A stretch of DNA of 64,000 bases. Origin: Paenibacillus assamensis DSM 18201. GTDB taxonomy: Bacteria > Bacillota > Bacilli > Paenibacillales > Paenibacillaceae. How positions within the stretch are numbered: the first letter of the stretch is position 1; each line of letters opens with the position of its first letter. The position numbers and the translations under genes are program-made. Under the pieces are notes generated by a model that was not told the origin of the DNA, made no database searches, and saw only the letters and a list, made by a program, of their open reading frames with translations. Positions 34,281 through 44,644 of the stretch are shown here, one piece after another. The stretch lies in assembly GCF_000422445.1 (NCBI RefSeq), contig NZ_AULU01000020.1, positions 1 through 64,000 of the forward strand. Reading direction: 5' to 3'.

Positions 34281-35582
34281 CTACTTTGCTTCTGTTACTG
34301 GCGTATTGGCAATAACTGCACGATTTTTAAAGTCACTATCAGCTGCATACTCTGCAGGTGGATGGAATTCTTTCTCCATTTTGGCCACGACAACCGTAGC
34401 GACGCCGTTTCCGATCAAGTTTGTAATTGAACGTGCCTCAGACATAAAGCGATCTACGCCAATCAAGATAGCTAGACCGGCAATTGGGATCGTCGGGAAC
34501 GCTGCCAGCGTTGCGGCAAGTGTAATAAAGCCTGAACCAGTTACCCCTGCAGCACCTTTAGACGTGAGCATCAAAATTCCGAGCAATACAAGCTGCTCCC
34601 ATACGCTAAGATCAACACCGTAAGCTTGTGCTATAAAAATAGCAGCCATAGATAAGTAAATGGATGTTCCATCCAAGTTAAAGGAGTAACCCGTTGGAAT
34701 AACTAAACCAACAACGGACTTCGAACAACCATACTTCTCCAGCTTATCCATCATGCGCGGCAGTGCCGATTCCGAAGAAGATGTACCAAGTACGAGCAAT
34801 ACTTCATCTTTAATGTAGCGAATAAATTTGAATAGACGGAAGCCATACAATCTTGCGATACCACCCAAAATAAATACTACAAACAAGAACATCGTAATGT
34901 ACACGCAAGTCATCAACAAACCTAGTTTTGTTAAGGAGCCTATACCGAACTTGCCAATCGTGTACGCCATTGCACCAAATGCTGCAATGGGAGACACTTT
35001 CATAATCATATTGACGACATTGAAAAATGCGTGTGACAGCCGATCAAATAAGTCGATGACTGGCTTTGCTTTCTCGCCCATAGCTGTTAACGCCAAGCCG
35101 AACAATACCGCAAAGAACAAGATCGGCAGCAAGTCGCCACTTGCCAACGCTGCAACTACATTTTCAGGCACGATAGAAACGACGAATTCCATCATGGTCT
35201 GATTGCCTTCCTCTGCCTTTTGTACATATGTACTTACGTCGCCTTGCACAGCAGCTGTGTCAAACCCTTCACCTGGTTTGATGACGTTGACTACGATAAG
35301 TCCGATCGCCAACGCAATGGTTGTAACGATTTCAAAATATAGCAGTGCTTTACCGCCGATGCGGCCAACTTTTTTCATATCCCCCATACTGGCAATACCA
35401 TTCACAACGGTGAACAAAACGATTGGTGCGATAACCATTTTAATCAACTTAATAAAGACATCTCCGAGCACTTTGAGCTTCTCACCAAAGGCTGGAAAGA
35501 AATGACCGACCAAAATCCCAATAATTATGGCGATTACTACTTGGACCGTCAAATTTTTAAAATTGATTCTCAAGAGGAACAC
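34281..35582 (-). CDS. dctP: C4-dicarboxylate/glutamate symporter (DctP/DctA/GltP type)
   Basis: 433 residues with about eight hydrophobic spans and two re-entrant loops. The hallmark motifs of the dicarboxylate/amino acid:cation symporters are present: serine-rich [20 protein letters not shown], then [20 protein letters not shown] and [19 protein letters not shown]. It should import succinate, fumarate or malate with protons or sodium. The neighbouring binding protein and two-component pair match the dctB-dctS-dctR-dctP set of Bacillus. Its 170-base upstream region repeats TTGGTCTTTTTGGTCTT, a possible DctR site. Confidence 0.9.
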   Translation of the reverse strand: MFLLRINFKNLTVQVVIAIIIGILVGHFFPAFGEKLKVLGDVFIKLIKMVIAPIVLFTVVNGIASMGDMKKVGRIGGKALLYFEIVTTIALAIGLIVVNVIKPGEGFDTAAVQGDVSTYVQKAEEGNQTMMEFVVSIVPENVVAALASGDLLPILFFAVLFGLALTAMGEKAKPVIDLFDRLSHAFFNVVNMIMKVSPIAAFGAMAYTIGKFGIGSLTKLGLLMTCVYITMFLFVVFILGGIARLYGFRLFKFIRYIKDEVLLVLGTSSSESALPRMMDKLEKYGCSKSVVGLVIPTGYSFNLDGTSIYLSMAAIFIAQAYGVDLSVWEQLVLLGILMLTSKGAAGVTGSGFITLAATLAAFPTIPIAGLAILIGVDRFMSEARSITNLIGNGVATVVVAKMEKEFHPPAEYAADSDFKNRAVIANTPVTEAK

Positions 35583-35753
35583 CCTTTCTTGTCAAGTTCT
35601 ACAATGTGAAGAAAATGTGAATTTGTGTCCTCATTGTAAAAAAGAAAGCGGTTCCAATCAATAATGTGGTCATATTGGTCTTTTTGGTCTTGCTGTTGTG
35701 CATCTATATCGTTAATTATGAACGTTGATTAAGAAATTAAAGTTTCCACGCCA

Positions 35754-36818
35754 TTATGGACTGTGTGTATCATATTTATGTCGAAGTGACTTAATTTGGG
35801 CCAGTAAAGGAGCTCCAACCTCTTGCTCCACCTGCTCGTAAATGGGGGCTAACTTCTTTAACCACTCTTCTCTTTCCTCAATAGTCAGCTGATGAATATC
35901 CATCAGACCGCTCTTTTTAATGTGCATAAGCTGCTGGTCATTTAACTGCTGAGCAAGCACCCGATTCCATTCGGTCGTCTCTGCTAATATCAATTCTAGT
36001 TCTCGTCGAATATCTGCAGGAAGCCCCTCCCAGAACGAGCGATTGACGATAACCGCATATCCTAAATAGCCATGATTGCTGATCGTCATATACCGCTGTA
36101 CTTGATAGAGACGTTTACTATATATGTTCGAAATCGTATTTTCCTGTCCATCGACATCACCTCGTACTACGCTGTGGTACACCTCCGTGAAGGGCATCAT
36201 GGACGTTTGCGCGCCAAATGCATGAAACTGCTGCTCCAACACTTCGCTCGGCAATATGCGGAACGTCTGACCCGCGAAATCTGCAGGATGAATTAATGGC
36301 CGCTGGGCACTTGTTACCTGCTTGAATCCATTGTTCCAAAAGGAAATGCCTTTCATATTTGCATTGGTCAGTTCACCAAGCAACTGCTTGCCAATCTCTC
36401 CTTGTAACGCTTCATCTACCGCTTGTTGATTAGGAAAAGCAAAAGGCAGATCAAAAGCTTTCCAACTTGGAAATGCATTGGTTAGATTCGAAAAAGACGG
36501 CGCAATCATTTGAATGTCCCCTCGACTAAGAGCGTCTAGCTCATGCTTGTCTGAATATAAGATTCCATTCGGGTATACTTGCACTTCAACCCGATCACTC
36601 AATCGCTCGCGAACGAGCTTGGCAAATCGTTCTGCGGCCAACCCTTTGGGCGTGTTTTCAGCAACAACATGATTAAACTTAATGACAATGCGATCTTTGA
36701 GCCCCGCTTGTTCTGCATCATAAGGCAATGGTTTGGACGTATGGAGTGGAAAACCGATTAATATAGCAGCAATGAGACCAACAAGTACAAATAACCCAAT
36801 AGTAACGAAAGATCTCAT
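35754..36818 (-). CDS. dctB: C4-dicarboxylate-binding protein (TRAP DctP type), DctB-like
   Basis: 354 residues: an N-terminal signal anchor (about 1-25) and a TRAP-type binding fold with RIVIKFNHVVAENTPKGLAA, and FAGQTFRILPSEVLEQQFHA containing the substrate-carboxylate arginine. No TRAP membrane subunits are nearby. In Bacillus subtilis DctB works instead as a co-sensor for the kinase DctS. The gene is divergent from dctS, with 84 bases between the starts, so both promoters share that space. Confidence 0.85.
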   Translation of the reverse strand: MRSFVTIGLFVLVGLIAAILIGFPLHTSKPLPYDAEQAGLKDRIVIKFNHVVAENTPKGLAAERFAKLVRERLSDRVEVQVYPNGILYSDKHELDALSRGDIQMIAPSFSNLTNAFPSWKAFDLPFAFPNQQAVDEALQGEIGKQLLGELTNANMKGISFWNNGFKQVTSAQRPLIHPADFAGQTFRILPSEVLEQQFHAFGAQTSMMPFTEVYHSVVRGDVDGQENTISNIYSKRLYQVQRYMTISNHGYLGYAVIVNRSFWEGLPADIRRELELILAETTEWNRVLAQQLNDQQLMHIKKSGLMDIHQLTIEEREEWLKKLAPIYEQVEQEVGAPLLAQIKSLRHKYDTHSP

Positions 36819-36902
36819 TTTTTCTCCCCTTCCCTGTTGATTATTTCCATTTATTATTTCACAATGATAGAAAGACGTAAATGGTAGGGAGCGAAACTAG
36901 CC

Positions 36903-38531
36903 ATGCACCAAATCAACATTCGCCACTTGCGATACATACGCAATTTGCCTGTATATGGTAAAATTGCACTACTTGCATTTGGTCTAACTTCGTTCTCTCT
37001 CTTAATAGGCGGCATCATCGTCGTAGGCATTATGACACGTATGACCGAGGATGAGCTTGGTCGCCGATTAATGACGACAGCGCGAACCGTTGCAGAACAG
37101 CCGCATATCCGAGAAAAGGTCCAGCTTCCGGTAGCAGCAGCACAAGACATCGCCTACGAAACGGAAAATATCCGAATGATTAATGAAGTATCTTATATCG
37201 TCGTGCTCAATATGGACCGAATTCGCTATTCGCATCCGATCACGGATCGGATCGGTAAGTCTATTACGGATGATAAAGACGTGGAGCCCGCGTTCGCGGA
37301 GCATTCTTACATATCTAAAGTAAGAGGCGAAGCTGGTCCCGCGCTGCGGGCTTATGTGCCAATCATGAATGTGCAGCATCATCAAGTAGGTGTTGTTATG
37401 GCTGGCTTGCTGCTGCCCAGCATCAACCAGATGATTTGGGAACAACGTGGGCCCATTGCGGCAACGCTCATGCTCGCCCTTCTATTCGGATTGCTTGGGG
37501 CGTGGCAGCTATCCCGAAATATTAAGCGGCAAATGTTCAATTTGGAACCGCAAGAGATCGCGCGCATCTTATTAGAACGCACAGCTGCTTTTCAAGCGAT
37601 GCACGAGGGTGTTATCGCAGTAGACAACAAAGAGCGCATCACTATTTTTAATGAGCGTGCGAAGCAAATTTTTGATATCGAAGGCAATCCAGTTGGCCAG
37701 CCCATTCGTGATGTCATTCCAGATACGAGGCTTCCTGAAATTTTGACGTTGCAGCAGCCCATTTATAATCGAGAGCTCATCGTGCGCAACGCGGTGATTT
37801 GGAGCAATCGTATTCCTATTACCGTGCAGGGCCAGACTGTCGGAGCAATTGCTATTTTCCAAGACCGAACGGAACTAGCCCACATGGCGGAAGAATTAAC
37901 AGGTGTTAAGGCATTTGTCGATGCGCTGCGCGTCCAAAATCATGAGTATATGAATAAACTCCATACGATAGCAGGCCTTATTCAGCTCGAACATTACGAA
38001 CAAGCACTCGATTATTTATTCGAGGTATCTGAACGGCAGGAAGAACTGCTTTCCTTCGTTAAAGAACGCTTTTCAGATGAAGGGATCGGCGGACTGCTGC
38101 TCAGCAAAATTTCACGTGGTCAAGAACTTGGTATTCACGTAGAATTAGACAAGCGTAGTGGATTGACACAATTTCCACCGAAGTTGGATCGACACGATCT
38201 TGTGCTGCTGCTCGGAAACTTAATTGAAAACGCTTTCGATGCTTTGGAGTTGTCTGAACGCGAATGTAAAGAAATAGTAGTCAGCATAGAACAAGATGAT
38301 GAAGTGCTGTCGATTATGGTCGAAGACAACGCGAACGGAATGGACGAATGTACACAGCAGCATATGCTTGAAAAAGGTTTTTCCACTAAAGCTGTCGACG
38401 GGCGCGGCATCGGTTTGTACTTAATTGGCAACATCATTGAAAAAGGCTGCGGCGAGCTTGTCTGTCACTCCTCTATTGGAAACGGAACATCCATGATTAT
38501 CATCTTTCCGATGAATGAGGATGCATCTTAA
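36903..38531 (+). CDS. dctS: Sensor histidine kinase of the CitA/DcuS type, DctS-like
   Basis: 542 residues. Two membrane spans (about 20-42 and 183-200) enclose an outside PAS-like sensing domain. A cytoplasmic PAS domain (about 225-325) follows, then the histidine box QNHEYMNKLHTIAGLIQLEH with the likely phosphorylated His347. ATP-binding motifs are GNLIENAFDALE, MVEDNANGMDE and GRGIGLYL. It should phosphorylate the regulator encoded next, in response to C4-dicarboxylates together with DctB. Confidence 0.9.
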   Translation: MHQINIRHLRYIRNLPVYGKIALLAFGLTSFSLLIGGIIVVGIMTRMTEDELGRRLMTTARTVAEQPHIREKVQLPVAAAQDIAYETENIRMINEVSYIVVLNMDRIRYSHPITDRIGKSITDDKDVEPAFAEHSYISKVRGEAGPALRAYVPIMNVQHHQVGVVMAGLLLPSINQMIWEQRGPIAATLMLALLFGLLGAWQLSRNIKRQMFNLEPQEIARILLERTAAFQAMHEGVIAVDNKERITIFNERAKQIFDIEGNPVGQPIRDVIPDTRLPEILTLQQPIYNRELIVRNAVIWSNRIPITVQGQTVGAIAIFQDRTELAHMAEELTGVKAFVDALRVQNHEYMNKLHTIAGLIQLEHYEQALDYLFEVSERQEELLSFVKERFSDEGIGGLLLSKISRGQELGIHVELDKRSGLTQFPPKLDRHDLVLLLGNLIENAFDALELSERECKEIVVSIEQDDEVLSIMVEDNANGMDECTQQHMLEKGFSTKAVDGRGIGLYLIGNIIEKGCGELVCHSSIGNGTSMIIIFPMNEDAS

Positions 38532-38602
38532 TCTGCAATGGATAACCATGTAACTATGTATAACTAGGTAAGATGATGCGCTTGTGAAAGGAGTCAAAAT
38601 CC

Positions 38603-39337
38603 ATGAATAAGAGGCAACCTCAAATAAATGAGTACCGTGTCTTGCTCATTGAAGACGATCCGATGGTGCAAGAAGTGAACCGCCAGTTTGTTGAAAATGT
38701 GACTGGATTTCGTGTTGAGGGCATCGCTGGAAACGGTGTGGAAGGTTTGAAATTGGTGCGGGACTTAGAGCCCGACCTCGTATTTCTTGATATGTTCATG
38801 CCTGTACAGGATGGCGTCGAAACCCTTCGGCAAATTCGGGCTGAAGCCCTTCCTGTCGATGTTATAGTGGTGACTGCGGCTAAAGATCTGCCTACAGTGA
38901 AAAACATTATGCAAAAAGGTGTCTTCGACTACGTTATCAAGCCTTTTAAGTTCGAGCGTATCGCGGCGGCACTGGAGCAATATCGAGCGTATCGTCAGGC
39001 GCTGCACGAAGAGCGCCATATTACACAGGCAGAACTGGATGCGATTTTACGCAGCACGACTACGGGCTTTGTATTAGATGCTGGGGCGACATTGCCGAAA
39101 GGCTTGCAATCAAGTACCATGCGACAAGTCATTCATTTGCTCCAGCACCAGCGTTCCTTTTTAACTGCGGAAGAAGTAGCTGACGGTGTGGGTTTGGCGC
39201 GGGTAACTGCCCGCCGTTATTTAGAATATTTGGTTCAATCAGGATCTGTTCGCCTTGATATCCGATACGGCAGCGTGGGCAGACCGGTAAATCGTTATGG
39301 ACTTCTATCATCTGTCGATCAGCACGAACGTTCTTAA
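38603..39337 (+). CDS. dctR: Response regulator of the CitB/DctR type
   Basis: 244 residues. The receiver domain has acidic LLIEDDP, phosphorylation site Asp63 in LVFLDMFMP, and the lysine in YVIKPFKF. A C-terminal helix-turn-helix (TAEEVADGVGLARVTARRYL) is typical of the CitB/DcuR family. An AAAGGAG site precedes the start. It lies 71 bases after dctS in the same operon and should activate dctP. Confidence 0.9.
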   Translation: MNKRQPQINEYRVLLIEDDPMVQEVNRQFVENVTGFRVEGIAGNGVEGLKLVRDLEPDLVFLDMFMPVQDGVETLRQIRAEALPVDVIVVTAAKDLPTVKNIMQKGVFDYVIKPFKFERIAAALEQYRAYRQALHEERHITQAELDAILRSTTTGFVLDAGATLPKGLQSSTMRQVIHLLQHQRSFLTAEEVADGVGLARVTARRYLEYLVQSGSVRLDIRYGSVGRPVNRYGLLSSVDQHERS

Positions 39338-39402
39338 CATCTCTAAGGATGTAGTTGCAAGTGAGAATAGAAACATTTCTCCTTTACAAATGTTCTTCCT
39401 AA

Positions 39403-40161
39403 TTAATAAAATTTTGGATATACTTCCTGTACCTTTCCTTGGTCAATATCATGACCAAAGAAAATGATGTTCGGCTGTATTTCCTCCATTTTCTGTTTGA
39501 TTCGCTCAATAGATTGATTGGCCTGCCTATGATCGTACGTAAAAAATGGGGTCCCTTCTTCATAATTGCTTCGCGTATACGCCATATCTACAGTTAATAA
39601 AATAGGACCTGTTTTCATCGTTGTCGCAAGCACGGATTGATGCCCAGGTGAATGTCCAGGCGTAGACAAAAGCTGTAACCCTGGGAACGGTTCAGTATCA
39701 CCTTCTACAATCTTGTAATTCAGATTTGGCAGCAAGCATTCTGGAGGCGCATATGCAGAGTTCCTCTGTCTAACCATTTCCCATTCCTGCTGTTGAATAT
39801 AAATCGGTGTATCAGGAAAATAAGGATTACCTCCAGCATGATCCATGTGAAGATGCGAATTGATCACTGCGATCATATCACTTGGTGAGTAACCTGCCTT
39901 TTTTAGCACAGAGACAATATGATCATCACGCTCCATTAGCGGAATGATTCGTCCTTCGTATAAAGTACCCTTAAAATAATCGGGGTTGTTCATAAAGGAT
40001 TCAGGCATTCCCGTGTCAAATAGGATCGGACCGTCCTGAGTGACCAATAAAAAAGACCAAATTGGGATGGTCACTATCTGACCTGGCCGTACCGTTTGAT
40101 TAAGTATGGAACAATCCAAGGAAACTTTGCCTGCTGGAAGCCAATACAATTTTTCGATCAT
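39403..40161 (-). CDS. aiiA: N-acyl homoserine lactonase (AiiA-like metallo-beta-lactamase)
   Basis: 252 residues, the length of AiiA from Bacillus. The dinuclear zinc motif HLHMDHAGG has His103, His105, Asp107 and His108; STPGHSPGHQSV and ITIMDF-region equivalents VDMAYT and IIFFGHDI follow the AiiA order. AiiA opens the lactone ring of acyl homoserine lactones and so silences quorum sensing of Gram-negative neighbours. No signal peptide, so it acts in the cytoplasm. It stands alone between dctR and a hypothetical gene. Confidence 0.88.
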   Translation of the reverse strand: MIEKLYWLPAGKVSLDCSILNQTVRPGQIVTIPIWSFLLVTQDGPILFDTGMPESFMNNPDYFKGTLYEGRIIPLMERDDHIVSVLKKAGYSPSDMIAVINSHLHMDHAGGNPYFPDTPIYIQQQEWEMVRQRNSAYAPPECLLPNLNYKIVEGDTEPFPGLQLLSTPGHSPGHQSVLATTMKTGPILLTVDMAYTRSNYEEGTPFFTYDHRQANQSIERIKQKMEEIQPNIIFFGHDIDQGKVQEVYPKFY

Positions 40162-40218
40162 TACAATTCACCTCTATTAAAATGGATGGTTGCGATATTT
40201 CTAAAGTAGATATAGATT

Positions 40219-40247
40219 AAAAACCTCCTAGACAAATAGGAGGTTTT
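40219..40247 (-). terminator. Bidirectional terminator
   Basis: AAAACCTCCTA pairs with TAGGAGGTTTT over a 6-base loop. It lies between the gene ending at 40305 and the aiiA-like start at 40161. Confidence 0.75.
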
Positions 40248-40304
40248 AGAAAGCTAGGATGGCTCCGAATACCTTTGTCTTCGTTTCACATAAATGCCGT
40301 AACT

Positions 40305-41303
40305 TTATTGGATGAATTGGGAAGCGTTGAAATCATTGAAATAGTGCACTCCGTCATGCAACAGGTCCGTCGATGTCTTTTTTCGATTCGTATTAAACCA
40401 GAGCTTATCACCATGGGCAACTCCGACACCTTCAATTTCAAATAATTCTGGATAGGTAGAGGAAGTAATGCGGAATGAAAGATTATTATCTGCTTGAATC
40501 GTACCCGAAGCACTTGCTACATTACGATAAACAAGTACAATGCTGACATTTTTATATGTCATCGGTACAAAGATTGTATCTTTATAAAGACCGAATCCTT
40601 GGAATACATAGGAGCCGATGTTTGATAAAGGGCTGCCGTTAACGAGTGCATTTTGTGTATTTATACTAAAGGCAGTTGATAGATTAATCGTCCCACTGTT
40701 GGCAGTTAGCGGAATAGTTCCTTTGTAAAAATTATGTCCTGTTTTGAAAAGAAACGTAATGTTGTTGGCATCTTTACTGAGGATTTTTACACCTGACATT
40801 GCCTTATCCGTACCATTTAGTTTGATCGTATAGTCACCAACTTGGTAATACGTGGAGCCTACATACTTCAGTTTTACAAGACTCATATTGCCAGCTTTCA
40901 TCGTGATAATAAACATATAGAGTTCGCCGTTGATCGTGCTAAGTACCATATCGTTGGCATGGTATAGGTTAGTCGTGTAGGTCGTACCGGTGTCACCGTT
41001 TGTCATAAGATTCGTCGCACCTGTGGTCATATTCGTACGGTAAATGACCTGCTTGGCATTGCCATTGGCAACTTTAACGGTATAGGTATAAGTAGAACCC
41101 ACGGCAAATGCCTGTGCGGAATTTCCACCATTCGCATTTTCAAGCGTTGAGACAGTCGTATAGGTGTTGAAATAAGCGGCACTAGCTGTGATCGGGAGCA
41201 GCATCGTAGATATAAGGAGAAGGACTACAAATAGGTTCAACCCTTTCTTGGGCCTCACGGTCATGTTAATTGTACCTATTCTTCTGGGAAATATACTTTT
41301 CAT
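40305..41303 (-). CDS. Exported protein of unknown function
   Basis: 332 residues. A long basic N-terminus is followed by a hydrophobic segment (LFVVLLLISTMLLPITASAA), a clear signal peptide with an AxA cleavage site. The mature part is rich in T, N, G and S with repeated beta-strand patterns such as GSTYTYTVKVANGNAK and NMTTGATNLMTNGDTGTTY. It could be a beta-propeller-like surface protein. I do not recognise the family. It is monocistronic. Confidence 0.7.
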   Translation of the reverse strand: MKSIFPRRIGTINMTVRPKKGLNLFVVLLLISTMLLPITASAAYFNTYTTVSTLENANGGNSAQAFAVGSTYTYTVKVANGNAKQVIYRTNMTTGATNLMTNGDTGTTYTTNLYHANDMVLSTINGELYMFIITMKAGNMSLVKLKYVGSTYYQVGDYTIKLNGTDKAMSGVKILSKDANNITFLFKTGHNFYKGTIPLTANSGTINLSTAFSINTQNALVNGSPLSNIGSYVFQGFGLYKDTIFVPMTYKNVSIVLVYRNVASASGTIQADNNLSFRITSSTYPELFEIEGVGVAHGDKLWFNTNRKKTSTDLLHDGVHYFNDFNASQFIQ

Positions 41304-41470
41304 ACATCATACCTCCAAATCTTTTTGTGATGATAGGAAGAAGTTGTGGTAAAACGTTCATCGGGGAAATCGTAGACTTATTTCGTGACATAAATATACC
41401 CGCAGCCCTATGAAAAGTCCAGTAATTTCTGGATATAAAAAAATAGCTGCTGCAGCTTACTCAAAATAAA

Positions 41471-41496
41471 AAAAGCCCGCCTAAACGGACTTTTCT
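41471..41496 (-). terminator. Weak terminator after the broken sensor-domain gene
   Basis: On the minus strand AAAGTCCG and CGGGCTTT pair with one G-T pair, followed by a T run. It lies 15 bases after the stop of the pseudogene at 41511. Confidence 0.55.
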
Positions 41497-41510
41497 TAAG
41501 TAAAAACAAT

Positions 41511-42133
41511 TTAATTTCTACCAATCATTGTTTCTGAGAATGTTATCAATTCTTCCTTCGTCAAAGGATTATCCGCATTCGTAAAGATGCTGTAAGACTT
41601 ATCCTTGCCATACCAAGTAAGTACGTTTTCTTGTGGTTTTTTATTTGCCGCATCTTTTTAGCTGGGTAATATTTATACTCATTCTGCTTTTTACTATGTT
41701 TTGAATCTACCTCGTAAAAATGGATACGCACATAGTTGTCCCCATTTGAAAACTTCATCGACGATGCTTCTATTGTGTTCCATGTGTATTTTTTAGAATG
41801 TACTGCTTTGCCATTCTTTGCTGCTTCCTCTCTCAAATCTTGCTTAAACTTTGGATCTAAATTGGCCATATCTTGTAATTGATAGAGTCGATAACATTCA
41901 TCAATTGTAATGTTCGCCTTTCCGTTATACAACTTATCAAATTCTTCTCTACTTAATCGTTTGTTTTCATTCTGGGAAACGGAAGCAGACGTAACTGTTA
42001 ATTTTTGATTCAACTGTGCCACTACAGTGTCTGGTTGTTGAATTGAGCTAACACTTGGCTTTGCATCAACCAATGAAACACTGCTTAGTGCCAATATCGT
42101 GGAAATTCCTAAAATGGATAAGCTATAAAAATG
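41511..42133 (-). pseudogene. Broken BlaR1-type sensor-domain gene (frameshifted, 5' truncated)
   Basis: The reading frame starts inside a hydrophobic anchor (SLSILGISTILALSSVSLVD) that matches the last membrane span of the M56 protein at 28027-29868; the protease half is missing. After YKYYPAKK a one-base loss in an A run near 41660 shifts the frame. In the other frame the domain continues as NVLTWYGKDKSYSIFTNADN and ends at 41511, which restores the family C-terminus. It is therefore a decayed paralogue. A shorter fragment of a relative lies at 19297-19381. Confidence 0.75.
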
Positions 42134-42194
42134 CTATAGCAGTAGACTCAGAAGCTTTATTTAAATAGTTAATAATGATCATACATTCATTTAT

Positions 42195-43082
42195 TTAGTT
42201 TGTAAGAGAATCATCTCGCTTCATTATCCTTTTCTGTACGAATAGCTTAACCCCCAATATTACGAGGGATACAACACTGCCTCCAATAATCACCACTAGA
42301 GGAATCATGCCTATAGTCCCTGGCATGGATTCATCAAAAGTTATCATCGGTGGTGAGCCATATGCCTTGGCCATGACAATAAATCTCATTATTTCTAAAT
42401 ACGCAAGATGAAATCCAATCGATGCCCATATGTTCCCGCTCCATAGACGAACCAATTGCAACACAAGTCCAAAGCTTAAAATGAGTATGATGTAACCCAT
42501 ATGAATACTGTTGCCCGGAGCCATTCCAACGAGAACTTGAAGCAGAGTTACCGATATAGGAACAGAGATAAATAGCAGCATTTGCAATGGTATAGCCAGC
42601 CATGTGGCAAATCGATCACGCAGCACATCATATAGGAATCCTCGCAGTCCCAATTCCTCTGGGAAAGCTTCGTATAAGAAAGCGATAATGATATTTATGA
42701 ACAGCGCAGCAAACCACTGATCAGGTGCATGCCATTGTACATTGGCTATTAATCCTTGAGTACTGAGTATAATGAAACCCACCGCAGCGAGCGCTATTGC
42801 AAAGAACATGCCTGTAAACAAGTGATATAACTTTTTCCACGAATATTCCAGTGTTCTAGGTTTAACTCCAGTTATCCGATACACATATCGATACAAATAT
42901 AAAATAGTCGGAACAATAAGCGCAGTCATTACGATGGCTTGAACCCATTGTTGACCCATCCTTGGCAACCCAAACACCTGCTCAGCTACTGCGGCTGAAC
43001 AAGTAGCGAGGAACAATCCTAGTACTATGGTTGCCCACCCAGCAAATATGAATTGTATCCATTGCATAGTTTTCATTTTCAT
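42195..43082 (-). CDS. CPBP-family intramembrane metalloprotease
   Basis: 295 residues with about eight membrane spans. The CPBP (Abi) motif EELGLRGFLYD near residue 142 carries the Glu-Glu-x3-Arg signature; later conserved His lies in GFHLAYLEI. Such proteins cut membrane peptides or mature bacteriocins and protect producers. It is the last gene behind a GntR/ABC transporter set on the same strand, 82 bases after the permease. Confidence 0.85.
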   Translation of the reverse strand: MKMKTMQWIQFIFAGWATIVLGLFLATCSAAVAEQVFGLPRMGQQWVQAIVMTALIVPTILYLYRYVYRITGVKPRTLEYSWKKLYHLFTGMFFAIALAAVGFIILSTQGLIANVQWHAPDQWFAALFINIIIAFLYEAFPEELGLRGFLYDVLRDRFATWLAIPLQMLLFISVPISVTLLQVLVGMAPGNSIHMGYIILILSFGLVLQLVRLWSGNIWASIGFHLAYLEIMRFIVMAKAYGSPPMITFDESMPGTIGMIPLVVIIGGSVVSLVILGVKLFVQKRIMKRDDSLTN

Positions 43083-43164
43083 AGGACAAGCTCTCCTTTA
43101 CTTATTATCTATACCGTTACCTTCTATATGAATCTTTAGCCTTACAGTAGCATTTACTTCTATG

Positions 43165-43785
43165 TTATAAGTCCTTCTTCGTAAACAGATATACCGTTAC
43201 ATAACAAGATGCAGCAAACAATATTAAGGTACTACATAATGATCCATATACGAGTGGATAATTAATTCCATTTAGAGATGCCCTGTGAATGGTCTGAGCT
43301 ACGGGATCTGCCATTATAAGAAATAGGCATAGAAATATAACATTTAACACAGGCGCCCCTTTTTCACTTAAGCTGTAAAAAAGCGGCAAGTATACGGAAG
43401 CTAGAACAAGCACAATCGCAATAGGAACCAAAATATCTATCATGCTGTAATCTACGGTGATGTACCCAGGAACGGCTATTTTCACTAGCGAGTGAACAAT
43501 ATAAGAAGCAAGTACTGCAATAATGATACAAATGAGAGATATCACATATTTGGCCTGCACAATATGTTTGCGACTGACAGGTAATGTAACTAGAAAATGA
43601 TGATTATGATTTTTAGTATCGTTAAGCGTAAGGCTGCTAATTGTGGAAAAGGCTGTAATGATACCGACAAAATGCATAGACATTTCTTTTTTCATAAAAA
43701 ATATACAGAATATTGTAAAAATTAAGATACTCATTGCTAAAGATGTTTTTGCCGCTATGAAGTCTTTACGAAGTAGGTTAAGCAT
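43165..43785 (-). CDS. ABC-2 type transporter permease
   Basis: 206 residues with six hydrophobic segments and little else. It begins MLNLLRKDFIAAKTSLAMSI, typical of ABC-2 permeases in YtrA-type operons. The start overlaps the ATPase gene by eight bases. It probably exports a lipid, peptide or antibiotic with its partner; the substrate is unknown. Confidence 0.8.
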   Translation of the reverse strand: MLNLLRKDFIAAKTSLAMSILIFTIFCIFFMKKEMSMHFVGIITAFSTISSLTLNDTKNHNHHFLVTLPVSRKHIVQAKYVISLICIIIAVLASYIVHSLVKIAVPGYITVDYSMIDILVPIAIVLVLASVYLPLFYSLSEKGAPVLNVIFLCLFLIMADPVAQTIHRASLNGINYPLVYGSLCSTLILFAASCYVTVYLFTKKDL

Positions 43786-44644
43786 GAACGCGGCCTCCTT
43801 TGGCGTTGTAATAGATAATGTCTTCTAAGGATGCTTTTTCAAATACAGCGTAATTGCCAAATAATTGCTCGGCCGCATGCCTATCCTCCACTAATCCTTC
43901 AAATCCGAAAGCCGTCTCACGCACCCCAGCAAATTTCTTTCGAATGTCCGAATCAAGCAGTTGCCTGTCTCCTTTCACTATTGCGTACCTATCAAGCACT
44001 TCATCTTTCGGTTCACTAAATACGAGCTCCCCACGGTTAACGAAACTAATATAATCAGCAATACGATCCAAATCCGTTGTAATATGGGTCGAGAAAATAA
44101 TTGTATTTCGCTCGTCCTGCATCATCTCCGCAAGTAGATCAAGTAATTCTCTTCTAAACACAGGATCAAGCCCAGAGGTCGGCTCATCCATGATGAGCAG
44201 CTCTGCCTCATGAGATAGAGCCACGGCAAGCGCAAACTTTATCTTCATCCCTTTGGACAACTGTCCAATCTTCTTCTTGGGCGACAGCTCGAATCTTTCC
44301 AAATAACGATTAAACTTTTGTTCATTCCATTTCTTATAGAACGGAGCAATTATACGCTTCATATCACGAATCGAAACATCTTCATAATAAAAGCAATCAT
44401 CTGACACGATACCGATGCGCTGCTTAATGTCGATCTCCTGTTTAGGCATGTCATACCCTAATATTTTTACGCTGCCAGAATCGGGGCGAACCATACCGAG
44501 CATCATTTTAATTAAAGTGCTTTTACCGACGCCATTTGGTCCAATCAGTCCGGTAATATACCCTCGCTTCACATCCAAAGATACGTTGTTAACCGTAAAT
44601 TGAGGGTATATTTTCGTTAGATTACGTAATTCGATTGCATTCAT
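43778..44644 (-). CDS. ABC transporter ATP-binding protein (YtrB-like)
   Basis: 288 residues from ATG 44644, which follows GGAGGATC. An upstream extension would overlap the whole GntR gene and is rejected. Walker A GPNGVGKSTLIK, signature QLSKGMKIKFALAV, Walker B LLIMDEPTSGLDP. The start overlaps the GntR stop by four bases. With the permease it forms an exporter probably induced by wall-active compounds, as in ytr operons. Confidence 0.9.
   Translation of the reverse strand: MNAIELRNLTKIYPQFTVNNVSLDVKRGYITGLIGPNGVGKSTLIKMMLGMVRPDSGSVKILGYDMPKQEIDIKQRIGIVSDDCFYYEDVSIRDMKRIIAPFYKKWNEQKFNRYLERFELSPKKKIGQLSKGMKIKFALAVALSHEAELLIMDEPTSGLDPVFRRELLDLLAEMMQDERNTIIFSTHITTDLDRIADYISFVNRGELVFSEPKDEVLDRYAIVKGDRQLLDSDIRKKFAGVRETAFGFEGLVEDRHAAEQLFGNYAVFEKASLEDIIYYNAKGGRVHA

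Noticed and set aside
35754-36818. A complete TRAP transporter
   Set aside because: Only the binding protein is present; neither membrane subunit is nearby and the dct context fits a DctB-type co-sensor.
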